Shown here one piece after another: positions 53,922 to 64,000 of a stretch of 64,000 bases of DNA (position 1 is its first letter; each line of letters starts with the position of its first letter). The notes under the pieces are model-generated. The model saw only the letters and a program-made list of their open reading frames with translations. It was not told the DNA's origin and made no database searches. Position numbers and translations under genes: made by a program. Origin of the DNA: Diphasiastrum complanatum (lineage: Eukaryota > Streptophyta > Lycopodiopsida > Lycopodiales > Lycopodiaceae); NCBI GenBank assembly GCA_029204225.1, contig CM055095.1:20451348-20515347 (forward strand), written 5' to 3'.

Positions 53922-54643
53922 TGTTAAAAATAATACATTGATCTACCACAACCTACATGCATGAGAGATTGCACACTATGAAATATGGCTTGATCAACTT
54001 AGATCTTCAAGAGCTACCAAATATGATTTGAGTCTAGGCAAGAGCTCTTACATACAAAAAGTAATCATCAACCAAAGTCAAGCAAGTTTCATGCACATCC
54101 TTGAAAAAACTAAGAGAAACCAACATCCTACTCTCGAGTAGAGAGAGAAAATCTGCAAGCTCTCGGATAGAGAGAAAAAGTGCAAGGAGTTTTAGAACCA
54201 AAATAAATCTATCTCTTAAAAAGTATTGAAGTACAATAAGAGCTCACTTCCAAGTAGTAGTGGCTCGAATTCTTACTCTAAAAAAATGTGTGAAAACTTC
54301 TAATCATGATTGGTTTGCATCTCATAGCATGATTGGACCTCAATATTTGCACCTCACAATATGATTGGTCCTCATGATTTGCAGCCCCCAATATGATTGG
54401 ACCACATGATTTACACCTCTTAACATGATTGGACCTCATTAGCCAATGAGATTAAATTATGGTGCACTACTTGCAAATTTTCATCCTTACACTTTAGGAT
54501 CACCTCATTAGAACTCGAGAAAAAGCCATTTGACTTTGCCAAATCAATATGAAAATATGTATAGTGTGGTGGTGGATGTAGTTCAAACCCCATGATGACA
54601 ACTAGCATGCAAAATAACTAGCTTACTTTTACCCATTTTCACA
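53922..54643 (-). repeat. Copia 3' LTR (722 bp)
   Basis: On the minus strand it starts TGTGAAAATGGG after the purine tract AAGGAG and ends TTTTTAACA at 53922. It matches 59068-59853. The five bases outside it (53917-53921, TTTGA) resemble those beyond the other LTR (59854-59858, TTTGC). It contains a row of units with ATGATTGG. Confidence 0.9.
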
Positions 54644-57600
54644 CTCCTTAAAAAAGAGCTAGTTATGCAACATAGATTTACTAACAACTCCCAAGGCTAA
54701 TATATGATTTACAAATGAAGCCTTAATCAAAGGCTTGGTGAGAAGATCAACCACACATGATGAAGTATCCACATGTTCCAAAATAATGTCCTTTGCCTGA
54801 ACTTTTTCTTTCACAAAGTGATGTGCCACCTCGATATGCTTGCTCCTTGCATGAAAGATAGGATTTGAAACAAGGCCTTGGGCTGAAATATTGTCAAACT
54901 TGATGATGGAGACATCCTCACTAGTGATGCACTTGAGCTCCACCAAAGATGTTTGATCCATGAATTTCCCTTGGTGGTGGCGTTTAGTGCCTTGTATTCA
55001 TCTTCAGTTGAAGAAACTGAGATAGTGCCTTACTTTTTGGAGATCCAAGAGATGACTCCATCTTCAAGGAATACCAAATGCACTTGTGGACTTCCTATCA
55101 ATCTTGTCACCTGTAAAACCTAAATTTGAAAAACCAATCAAGCAATGGTTATCTCCTTGATACAAATTCCATAATCAAGAGTGCTAGAAAGGTACCTAAG
55201 CACTCTATTCACTAACTTCCAATGATAGATCAAAGGAAATTGCAAATATTGACTCCATCTATTAACACAAAAACTAAGATCAGGTCTAGTGATAGTGAGC
55301 CAAATCAAGGAGCCTATGAAACTCCTATAGAGGGTCATGTCCTTGAAGGATCTTTCATCACCATCTATTGGATCTCTTACACGGTGCTCCATAGGAGTGT
55401 CTATGCCTTTGCATTTCCATATTAATTTTTTTAAGAATCGAAATAGCATACTTAGATTGACAAATAAAGCTATAAGAAGATGACTTAACTACCTCAAGAC
55501 CCAAGATATAGTGCACATGTCCAAGATCCTGCATATTAAACTCGTTTCCTAGAGCTAGTTTTGCCTCATCAATGAGCTTGACATTGTTCGACAAAAAATA
55601 ATGTCATCTACATATAGTACAAGGATGATTACGTCACCATCTACTAACTTGAAGTACAAAGATAGATCATACTCACTAAGAGTGAAATCTAGTGAGAGAA
55701 GAAAAGCATTAAGTCGAGAATACTAAGATCTTGGAGCTTGCTTGAGACCATACAAGCTCCTAAAGAGTAAGCAAACCTTATCCTCTTGACCTTCAACATG
55801 ATGAACCCCTTGGGTTGGTGCATGTAGATATCCTCCTCAAGATAGTCATTGAGAAAAGCATTAGTCACATCTATATGATACATAAACCAATTGAAATAGG
55901 ATAACAAGGCAATCAAAATTTTGATGATAACCAACTTTGTCATGGGAGCAAAGGTTTTTTCATAGCCTAGAAGGCTCATCAAAAAAGATGAAAAGTGTAT
56001 GAGAAATGTTACCCATCTTGGCTTGCTTTCCCTTGTCAAGATACATGACCCTAAGTGGCTTGGCCTTGTCCCTTGAAGATCTTCTTGGAATCTGGGAATG
56101 AGTGATCTCGTCCTCAAGCCTCAGCCCCTTTTCATCCTCCTCTTGGAAAATTGGTAGCTTCATGGATCCAACATCAACATGAGCAACCTCGGCCTCATCA
56201 AGATTTAAGAACTTGTCTTCATTCATAGAAACTCGAATCTCTACTCAACACAATCTTGTTAGTATAAAGCACAGAATTCTAAAAACCTTTTCTTGATGTG
56301 GAATATCCTACCATAATCCCTTTGATCAAGTTGGTACCCTCCTTGGTCCTTACATTCAAGAAAACATGAATAAAACAAATGGATCCAAAGATTCTCAAGT
56401 GATCAACTTTTGGCTTCTTCTTGTACAACAATTCAAATGGTATTTTTTCTCTGATAACAAATTAGACAATCTATTACACAAGTAATTTGCACAAGTGAGA
56501 GTCTCACTACAAAATGATCTTGGAAGGTGTGCATCCAACTTCATAGCTTTTGCACACTCACATAGAGTTCGATTCTTCCTCTTGGCCACTCCGTTTTGTT
56601 GAGGTGAGTAGGGACATGTAATTTTCTTCTTGATGCCAAGTTGCTCACAATGTTCTTGAAACTTTGTAGAGATGTACTCCCCACCTCCATCCGACCTCAA
56701 AGTCTCGATCTTGATATCAAATTGATTCTCTACAAGAGCTTTAAACTTCAAGAAAGTGTCCAACACCATTGCTTTTGAAAATAAGAGATCGATCCAACTG
56801 AATCTAGAGTAGTCATCAATGAAAAAGACAAACATAGTAGCACCAGCACTGCTCCTAATTGATGAAAAATGAACTTCTGAGTGCGCAAGTCGAAAATAAT
56901 GAGTAAATGAAGTAGCAGACTTTGGAAATGACAATTTGTGTGTTTTTACCAAAGTAGATGTTTCACAAGGCTTACCATCATTTGTCGAAGATTTGCAGAC
57001 CGATTGTCTTCTCCTCCTTGATCATGGATTTCATGGATTTGAAGCTGGGATGGCCCGCTCATCTTTGGACATAACAAACTCGGCCATCAAACCACAAAAG
57101 TTAGCTCCATCATTAGTATCCAACTTAAAGAGTCTTCCAAATCTTGTCCCTTTTGCTACCACTATTTCATCCCTCTTGATCAAGCAAGCATCCACACCAA
57201 AATCAAACTTGAAGACCATCACCAAGCATTTGGCCAAGACTTAGAAGATTCTTTGTGATATTTGGCACAAAAAGCACACCATCTAGCTTTAAGAATTTGG
57301 TGGATCTTAGATCTATTGGCACACTACCAATTCCTCCATCATATGATGAAGATGAGAGAAAAATCCTCTTTGACTAGTCATTTGAGAACTAGCACCACTA
57401 TCAATCCACCAAGGATTCTCACGTTTAAAGCTAGAAGAGTAAATTGACATGATTAGTGATTCTTCCTTTTCACTCTCATCTCCCTCATTAAAAAGATTGG
57501 CTTGATTACCAAAAGCCTTTTTCTTCTTGAAGAATTTTGAAGCAAAATGCCTCTTCTTACCATAATAGAAGCACTTTATCTTGGATTTGTCCTTCTTGCC

Positions 57601-59055
57601 ACTTGGTGATGATTGTGACCCCTTGACTTTGTCCTTCTTTCTTTGAATGTGTCTTTCCCTTGCCTTTGCCTTGGATGATTGGCGCCTTCTCCTTCCCTTC
57701 CTTTGCCAAGATTTGCCCGATCCTAGCAAGCTTAAGTTCATGCCTACTCTCCTCGGCCACCAGGCATAAGATTGCACAAGGTTAGAGAAACCCTCATTAA
57801 GACACCTTCCAAAACAATTTGACCAAGCTCTCAAGACTTGATAGCATCATTAATACATGTATGCTCCCTATTGTAATCCTTCACCCTCAACACATAGTTT
57901 TGGGGCACTCTCTCCCTTGTTTTGGAAACTTTGGAGAGTTTGGTTTTTCATAGTGAGAAGCCTAGAATTATTTTTGGATTTATAGATTGCTTGCAAGGTA
58001 TCCCATGCCTCCTTGGCCGAGATGCAAGCTCCTACCTCCTTTAGGAGCCCATTAGAAACATTCATCTTGATGCAATGCAAAACCATCCATGATCTTCTTG
58101 AAGCTAGTGGCCTCTTGTAGATTTTGAGGTTCCTCCTCAACTCCACTCACTATATCAATGAGATCTTGCAACACCAAGATGGATTTCATCCTCACTTTCC
58201 ATGTGGAATAGTTTGATGGAGTCAACTTTTCACTTGCCTACAATAGGTATGCTCCTATTTGTGCCATGATGTGCAAGCAATGAGCACAAAGTTCACACGT
58301 GTGAACTGACTCTATAAATGATTATTTGAGCTCCAAACAACTAGATTTGAACAATATTCAAAGTGCTAGCAAGATCCACAAAGATCTAGATCACAAACTC
58401 TAGAATCCCACTATACCAAAATCTAGTTAATGTGAAAAACCGATTTTGCCAAGATCCACAAAATTGACATACAAAATTTGTTTCAAAGCACACAAAACTC
58501 AGATCCAATCACACCTATTTAACTTCCTCAAGCTCAAAAACTATATTTTTGAGAGTTGGATTGAATGTGAAGTGATTTGACACCAAACTATGTCCTAGAG
58601 TTTTACCCTCTTGACTAGCTTTGAGAGAATCTTACAATTTTGAACAAAACTCGTGAGATCAAGGGCAATAAATGATTATGATCTGAGAAACACCAAGTGG
58701 TCACTCCTACCTACCCTCAAAAATTAGATCCGAACCTCAAAATGATGCATCAACAACCTTCAGAGCCTTTCTCATCTCAATCTACATTTCAAGCTCTTTC
58801 ATCAAGTAGCTAGTTAGACTCTATGGATCAAAGATGAGATTGCTACAACTAATCAAAGTGGATGCAACTCACACGTGGTTTGAACATTACGCACAACAAA
58901 TTGTCTCTATTGATCCAAGAAATCAACCAAATATAGCTTTCATTGGGCATTTTTGAAGCTAGGAGCCAATCAAGACCCAAGAGCACTTTCTAATCTTGAT
59001 TTTTTACACAAAATCTTGCTTCAAGATGATCTACCTTCAAGCATACATGGATCTA
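54644..59055 (-). mobile_element. Copia retrotransposon, internal region (minus)
   Basis: All Copia parts are visible on the minus strand. Gag (58146-57313) carries a zinc-knuckle-like 'IKCFYYGKKRHFASKF'. Protease has 'WWIDSGASSQMTSQ'. The GAG-pre-integrase-side piece lies at 57237-57031. Integrase (56952-56395) has 'VFFIDDYSRFSWIDLLFSKA' and 'CPYSPQQNGVAKRKNRTLCE'. RT (56117-55138) has 'YHIDVTNAFLNDYLEEDIYM' and 'YRSFIGSLIWLTITRPDLSF'. RNase H (54961-54659) has 'NPIFHARSKHIEVAHHFVKE'. Structure and both LTRs are present, but the copy carries many breaks and is older than the Copia element at 30-36 kb. Confidence 0.93.
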
Positions 59056-59067
59056 GTTCTGATACCA
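59056..59067 (-). other. Copia primer-binding site
   Basis: TGGTATCAGAAC on the minus strand directly follows the 5' LTR end. It differs by one base from the plant tRNA-Met site TGGTATCAGAGC. Confidence 0.9.
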
Positions 59068-59853
59068 TGTTAAAATGGATCTTGCATAGATCTACCACGA
59101 CCTACATGCATGAGAGATTGCACACTATCAAATATGGCTTGATCAACTAAGATTTTCAAGAGCTACCAAACATGATTTGAGTCTAGGCAAGAGCTCTTGC
59201 ACACAAAAAGTTATCATCAACCAAAGTCAAGCAAGTTTCATGCACATCCTTGAAAAAACTAAATGTTTTTCATTAGAAAAGAGAAAAACCAACATCTTAC
59301 TCTCGGACAAAGAGAAAATCCTTGAGCTCTCGAGTAAAGAGAGAAAGTGCAAAGAGTTTTGGAACCAAAATGAATCTCTCTCTCAAAAACTATTGAAGTA
59401 CAATGAGAGCTCACTTCTAAATAGTAGTGGCTCGAGTTCTTACTCTAAACAAGTGGTGACAACCTCTAATCATGATTGGACCTCATGATTTGCACCTCAT
59501 AGCATGATTGGACCTTAAGATTTGCACCTCACAATATGATTGGTCCTTAAGATTTGCACCTCATTGGTCCTCATGATTTGCACCTCACAATATGATTGGT
59601 CCTCATGGTTTACACCTCTTAATATGATTGGCCCTCATGAGCCATTGCGATAAGGATTATGATGCACTACTTGCAAATTTTCATCCTTACACTTTAGGAC
59701 ATGTATCATCACCTCATTAGAACTCGAGATGGAAGCCATTTGACTTTGCCAAATCAACATGAAAATACATACAATGTGGTGGTGGATGTAGATGCAACCC
59801 CATGATGAAAACTAGCATGTAAAATAACTAGCTTACTTTTACCCATTTTCATA
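59068..59853 (-). repeat. Copia 5' LTR (786 bp)
   Basis: This is the partner of 53922-54643. The length difference comes from indels, mainly in the ATGATTGG-unit region and the Ser/Glu-codon-like 'ctctcg' tract, which indicates an old insertion. Confidence 0.9.
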
Positions 59854-59859
59854 TTTGCT

Positions 59860-60472
59860 ACCAAGTTATAGACTCAATTTATGAATACTATATCTATGAG
59901 GCATAAATGACTATAAGAGACACAATTAACCAATCCCCCATAAGAATGGCCAAGAGCATCTAATAGAATCAATAGCTAGAGCCCTACAAGCAATAGTAGA
60001 GGACTAATCTACCTAATGACTAAAGAAAGACTAACGCATATCGAGAGGTATCTAATTAGCAAATGTAGCCCTATATTTACTATCTAGAGGCCCTTATTGG
60101 AACCTTCTAGATATTAGGGCAACTTAGGATTCCTGGGTCTCATAAGGACATGCTCTCAATGGTAATGGCCTAGTATCTAAGGGTAGACTAGTCAAGGGCT
60201 ATTCTAACCAATGGAGAGTATAAGACCAATGGCTTATAAGGCCAGTAAAGGCCATTGAATCAAGGCTATTGAAGAAAGAGACTCTCCTTTGAAACGCCTC
60301 TCACACAAGTACTACAAAGTTTTGTTGAGAGTAAGATTTGTAAACAATGAGATGATAAGCTAGTTCAAACTTGTACAACATAAACAAGTAAAACAATAAG
60401 AGTTCTAACCTTATGAAACAACTTCAAAGAGCTATTAAAATAAATGAAATGCAAAAAAATTCAACATAAGAA
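59860..60472. other. No gene identified
   Basis: Intergenic sequence downstream of the TL16.5-type gene on one side and outside the Copia LTR on the other. No motif was recognised. Confidence 0.4.
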
Positions 60473-60473
60473 C

Positions 60474-60611
60474 TTTCTTGTAACAATTGTTTCCGGGACA
60501 ATTAAAGAGCTAGATATTACACCTTGAACAACTAACTTAACATTTCTTGTAACAATTGTTTCCGGGACAGTTAAAGAGCTAGATATTACACCTTGAACAA
60601 CTAAATTAACA
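60474..60611. repeat. 69-bp tandem duplication
   Basis: Two nearly identical units of 69 bases start with 'tttcttgtaacaattgtttc' at 60474 and 60543. They begin about 55-190 bases beyond the stop codon of the minus-strand TL16.5-type gene, so they are probably in its 3' UTR or just past it. Confidence 0.9.
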
Positions 60612-60665
60612 TTGGGAAGTCTCTGGGAGCACTAGACTTGAAAACTCATTATCAACATGCATGCT

Positions 60666-62659
60666 TCAGAGCCCTTTGATTTGTTCAAAAAGGCCAGTCA
60701 AGAATGACCATTTCTCCAAGGCACTTGCAGAAGCAACAAAGGCACTTTTTGAAGAGTTTGGATCTTGCTTTGATACTGCCAAGATCACAAGCTCTGCATC
60801 AATGCAATCCTCCAAGAAACTCGAATAATTTCAATAACTTCATGTCTATCTATTATGAAAGTAAAAATGAATGAAACTTTAGGTGAAAATGTAAAAAACT
60901 CATACCAGCAGTCTGTAAAGAAGACAACGAGGAGCTAAACTGATCAGCCTCCACTTGCTCATCTGCACTCATGCTAACCTGTAACAATTCATACATCAAA
61001 ATGGGGTATGCTGGTAAGCCCATGCTTACAGGCCTATGGCGACCTCATAAATGATTCTCAGTAAATTTGCCAATGAGAAAGGAAAATAAAATCATTAAAA
61101 CATCAATGCCCAAGTTTCATGATGCCTTAGCAAGAACTTTATCCTTCATATTAGTATAATATTTTTAGCCCTTACACAAAAAGAGGTATGGTTAAAGTTG
61201 ATCCTGTTCGCCTGACTTCACCTAACTTAAAACCTACGAAGTTCTGTCCAATCCTGAATTGGAGCCCAGCAATAAGCTATGATGCAATATATGAAGTGCA
61301 AAACATGAATGACGGATTTTTTATAAAATACTATTTTGGATCAAATGCGGGGGACAAATTTGTCCTTAAGATTACGACACCTGCTTTGAACTGTTGCCGG
61401 CCATGTAACAAAAAGAGAATATGTGGAGGCTGAAAATTGTGCAGTTCCAATAAGTTCTTAGGTCAGTGTCACCATGAAACATCCATTTCCTCTGAAATAT
61501 TCAAAAAGTTCGAGTGAAATTTGTAGGTGAACTTTGAATATTCACATTTTGGATAGTGAAAGTGTTCTCCGTGCATATCAAAGTGTTAGCTATGATAATT
61601 GAACATCTACTTGCCTTTTTAAGCAATAAGATAGTTGCAGAACGTAGCTTCAAACTTAGACCTCTTAAAATTTGTTGGAGGTGTCAATAGTTCAACATAA
61701 TCCTTAATTTGGCTCAAATCACAGGAAACATATCCAATGAGTTTAATGCAGGTTAAGTGTACTAAACCGGGTGCCAATGGCCGTACTTATTACCATATAC
61801 TGATGGAAAATAGAATATTTTCCTTTGTGTATTTGACAGCCAATCCGAAGAGATGAATTTGAAATGTCGAAATAAAAGTAAAAATTTACTCTTATGAAGT
61901 TTTCAGCTTTCTCAGCTAAATTTGAAATTCAACTAGTAAGAATGACCATGCATTACCTTTAAAAGGGCATCCTTAACTTGAACAACCCATTCAGCATCAC
62001 CAGAACTTGCCCCTAGTATGCTACTTGCAGTTTTGTAATCACTAACATCGAGAGCCTCACCCACTCTGCTCAAATTGTAAACAGCATTCTGCACAGACGC
62101 TGCAACCTCAATCTAAATGCATAAGCACTTAAGCTGGAATATAGTTTCAAGATATGGAAGATATTTCAAGAATTTTTATCTTGCAATTTAAAATGCGCGG
62201 CTAGGTTTCTTCCATTATGGCTAGGACTGTTGGGCTTGAAGAAGGTTTTCTACGTAAAAGTTACATACCTGTTTCTTTCTTGAAAGAATTAAGGGCTTCT
62301 CTTTTCTGAAGTCTCTTCTGACGATCCACTTTCACCTTCTCCAGAAGTGCTTCATCGTCATCAGCTTCCAAAAGACCAAAGGCAAAATCTGAAACACCAA
62401 GGCCTAGAAACGGTAAAATTGTGGATATTCCGAGCAGCTGCCTCCGATCCAAGCAACGACATCCTTCAGCACTTGTTGCCTGCGAGGGCCTCGCCATGTG
62501 CGAGCGCACAAACTTGCGCTCGGGCAATGAGCCCATGAGCATGGAAGAGATTGATGCGCTGCTTCTGCTGCTGTGAGAACGTAAGGAGAAAGCGGAGAAG
62601 GAGGAGGAGGCGGCATCGGAAAGGAGAGCAGGAAAAGTCGCAAGGACTGTGGCAGCCAT
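60666..62659 (-). CDS. MPH2: Thylakoid lumenal 16.5 kDa-type protein (TL16.5/MPH2), four exons
   Basis: This gene encodes a lumen protein whose Arabidopsis relative (At4g02530, MPH2) helps photosystem II turnover under strong or changing light. I read four exons: 62659-62269, 62099-61957, 60978-60906 and 60793-60666. All introns are GT-AG and phases match (1, 0, 1), giving 244 residues against about 216 in Arabidopsis. Residues 1-70 are a Ser/Arg-rich plastid transit peptide. RR at 72-73 followed by a hydrophobic stretch (75-95, 'LLGISTILPFLGLGVSDFAF') is a Tat-type lumen signal. The mature part has 'EALLEKVKVDRQKRLQKREA', 'QNAVYNLSRVGEALDVSDYK' and 'ILGASSGDAEWVVQVKDALL', and ends 'SALEKWSFLTGLFEQIKGL', the conserved family end. 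The upstream ATG at 62782 is rejected because a TATA box lies after it. The 171-base first intron and the 979-base second intron contain nothing else convincing. No break is seen. Confidence 0.92.
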
Positions 62660-62755
62660 AGCTGGTGCTTCGCAGTATCGGGAGAGAGAGAAAGAGGAGT
62701 ATGACGAGGAGAGAGGAGCCATATGTTGTGGAGGACGTGGAGCGTGGAGTTCCAA

Positions 62756-62763
62756 GTATATAT
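62756..62763 (-). promoter_or_regulatory. TATA box of the TL16.5-type gene
   Basis: The minus strand reads AATATATACTTGG about 100 bases upstream of the start codon at 62659. That would put transcription start near 62730 and leave a leader of about 70 bases. Confidence 0.6.
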
Positions 62764-62866
62764 TGTGTTTATTGTGCCTCATCTTTTAACTTATTAAAAA
62801 GCATAAAATGCATTTTTTTTTTTAATTCTTTTGCTGCGCTTTCCAGCTTGCGTGTTAGGCATCAAA

Positions 62867-62924
62867 CGTACAATTGCCATGTGGCAATCTTATATTGGTT
62901 GTACAATTGTCACATGGCAATTTC
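62867..62924. promoter_or_regulatory. Repeated palindromic motif upstream of the TL16.5-type gene
   Basis: 'gtacaattgccatgtggcaa' at about 62868 is repeated as 'gtacaattgtcacatggcaa' 33 bases later. Each contains CAATTG and a TTGCCA/TGGCAA-type half-site, and the first forms the perfect palindrome TTGCCATGTGGCAA. They lie about 210-260 bases upstream of the start codon, where plant promoter elements usually sit. The CACATG/CATGTG cores are E-box-like. Confidence 0.5.
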
Positions 62925-62929
62925 ATACT

Positions 62930-64000
62930 GTTCAAACAAAGTCAAGTTGCTTATTACATGTACTTCGTAATGTACATGTGAAAAAAGTCAAAGTATCCAT
63001 TATGCAATGCAATGTGTTGGGCAGAGGATATTTTGCTCGGTAAGGATTTTTAGAATTTTTTATGCGAGGTCCAGATGGGCCAAGCCTAAATGTTTTTGGA
63101 AAGCCAAACCAGGCAAAATGTCCTCTTCCACACCTTCCATAATACAAGATTGGCAATAATAAGGCACAAATATGGTATTTGTTATGGGATGAAATAGGAG
63201 GTATATCTTGGGCTAAGAGATTACACCTCCATTTACTACACCTCCCTTGATGTACATGTGAGAGGTTGATGGTTATGGCAAGTAGTCAATAGTATGTAAA
63301 ATTCTTAGTGGGTTCCTAACATAGATGCTAAATGCAAACATAATTTGGTAGAGCAAAAAGAAATTTATTGTGGTAAAAAAGTGTTTCTTCTATGTTGAAG
63401 GCATTTTGTTTATTATTCAAACACTTTTAAATCAAAACAAGAACGATGTGGTACTAAAACACAAAGGCCTTGCCTTGTCATAATGTTGTATTTTTACTTT
63501 CTGTGAATCCTAGAAGTTTAGCATTATGGAAAGGCATTTGTGACATAATATGAGAATAACAAGTTGAAAATAAAATCAAAATATGTGTGACAAATTATTT
63601 TATGCAATGGACTAATATTTTGGTTTAAAATATGCAAATGATCTTCATATGTTTGTAATGCATAATCAAAAATTTGATATCAGTTTGTTGTAAGTTTTCA
63701 ATAGACATTTAAAAGTTACAAGAAATTGATAAGATTTGTTGATGATTATAATTTTGTTGTATTGGACAACATAATCCATGATTGATTATCGATGTGATTG
63801 TTAATTTCTTCAAGATGGTTGTAGTTGATTTTGTTTGAGAAGATGTAAAAAACTAAAGAATTACATCATCATTTTGTCAATTCATAATGTTTTATATCAT
63901 CCGCAGACCGTGAGAAAGAATCAGTCTATGTTGGATTGATTGTTACTTTATTGGTGATTGTTGAAATGTGATTTCATTCAGCAGTGAGTATATTCACGAG
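62930..64000. other. No gene identified
   Basis: AT-rich intergenic sequence upstream of the TL16.5-type gene. No transposon domain, RNA gene or repeat was recognised. Confidence 0.4.

Noticed and set aside
53575-53949. Open frames of 100-134 codons on both strands
   Set aside because: They are produced by the (GA)n run and encode only Arg-Glu or Leu-Ser strings in the repeat. No other domain is present.
61188-61433. 81-codon plus-strand frame
   Set aside because: It lies inside the second intron of the TL16.5-type gene, on the other strand, and has no known domain.
62660-62782. N-terminal extension of the TL16.5-type protein from an upstream ATG
   Set aside because: The TATA-like box (62756-62763) lies downstream of this ATG, and the extension lacks transit-peptide character. 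The ATG at 62659 gives a normal transit peptide.

Overview
The window is nuclear DNA of a land plant. Two intact host genes both encode proteins with chloroplast-targeting features: a class-I phospholipase A1 lipase on the plus strand and a four-exon thylakoid lumenal 16.5 kDa-type (TL16.5/MPH2) gene on the minus strand. Almost everything else is transposon debris: Copia and Ty3 LTR retrotransposon fossils, an L1-type LINE, Helitrons, a CACTA (En/Spm-like) DNA transposon and several simple or tandem repeats. The tRNA-Met-type primer sites, the plant LINE and the TNP2-like transposase fit a plant. A Helentron-style endonuclease fragment would suit a non-flowering plant such as a fern or bryophyte, but I cannot fix the species.

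Layout. 0-13 kb: a Ty3-type LTR with a gag remnant, a long foldback repeat, a very decayed Copia copy, an endonuclease fragment, a Ty3 protease-region fragment and nested minus-strand Copia pieces. 13-21.5 kb: mostly unidentified AT-rich sequence, with a short tandem coding-like repeat, a 0.56-kb direct duplication whose second copy carries an internal inversion, and one unidentified open frame. 21.5-23.6 kb: an internally deleted minus-strand LINE. 24-26.5 kb: the lipase gene, preceded by a cluster of GC-rich inverted repeats. 27.9-36.6 kb: Helitron remnants on both sides of a fairly young plus-strand Copia element with 248-bp LTRs. 36.6-37.0 kb: a 14-bp minisatellite.

37-53 kb is the most rearranged part. 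A CACTA transposase gene is split into a plus-strand 5' part (about 49.1-51.56 kb) and a minus-strand 3' part (about 38.3-39.1 kb). Each part ends exactly at the edge of a Ty3-type LTR, and the two edges share a 5-bp target duplication (GTCAA). The simplest reading is one retrotransposon insertion into CACTA, followed by an inversion of at least 12 kb that carried the two halves apart. Copia remnants in both orientations lie between the halves. 53.9-59.9 kb: a full-length but broken minus-strand Copia element with both LTRs, a primer site and a near-perfect target duplication. 60.7-62.8 kb: the TL16.5-type gene with its TATA box. The last kilobase has no gene I can identify.

The two host genes do not form a pathway together. 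The lipase would act on plastid membrane lipids, possibly releasing linolenate for oxylipins. The TL16.5-type protein belongs to photosystem II maintenance in the thylakoid lumen. No RNA gene or CRISPR array was found.
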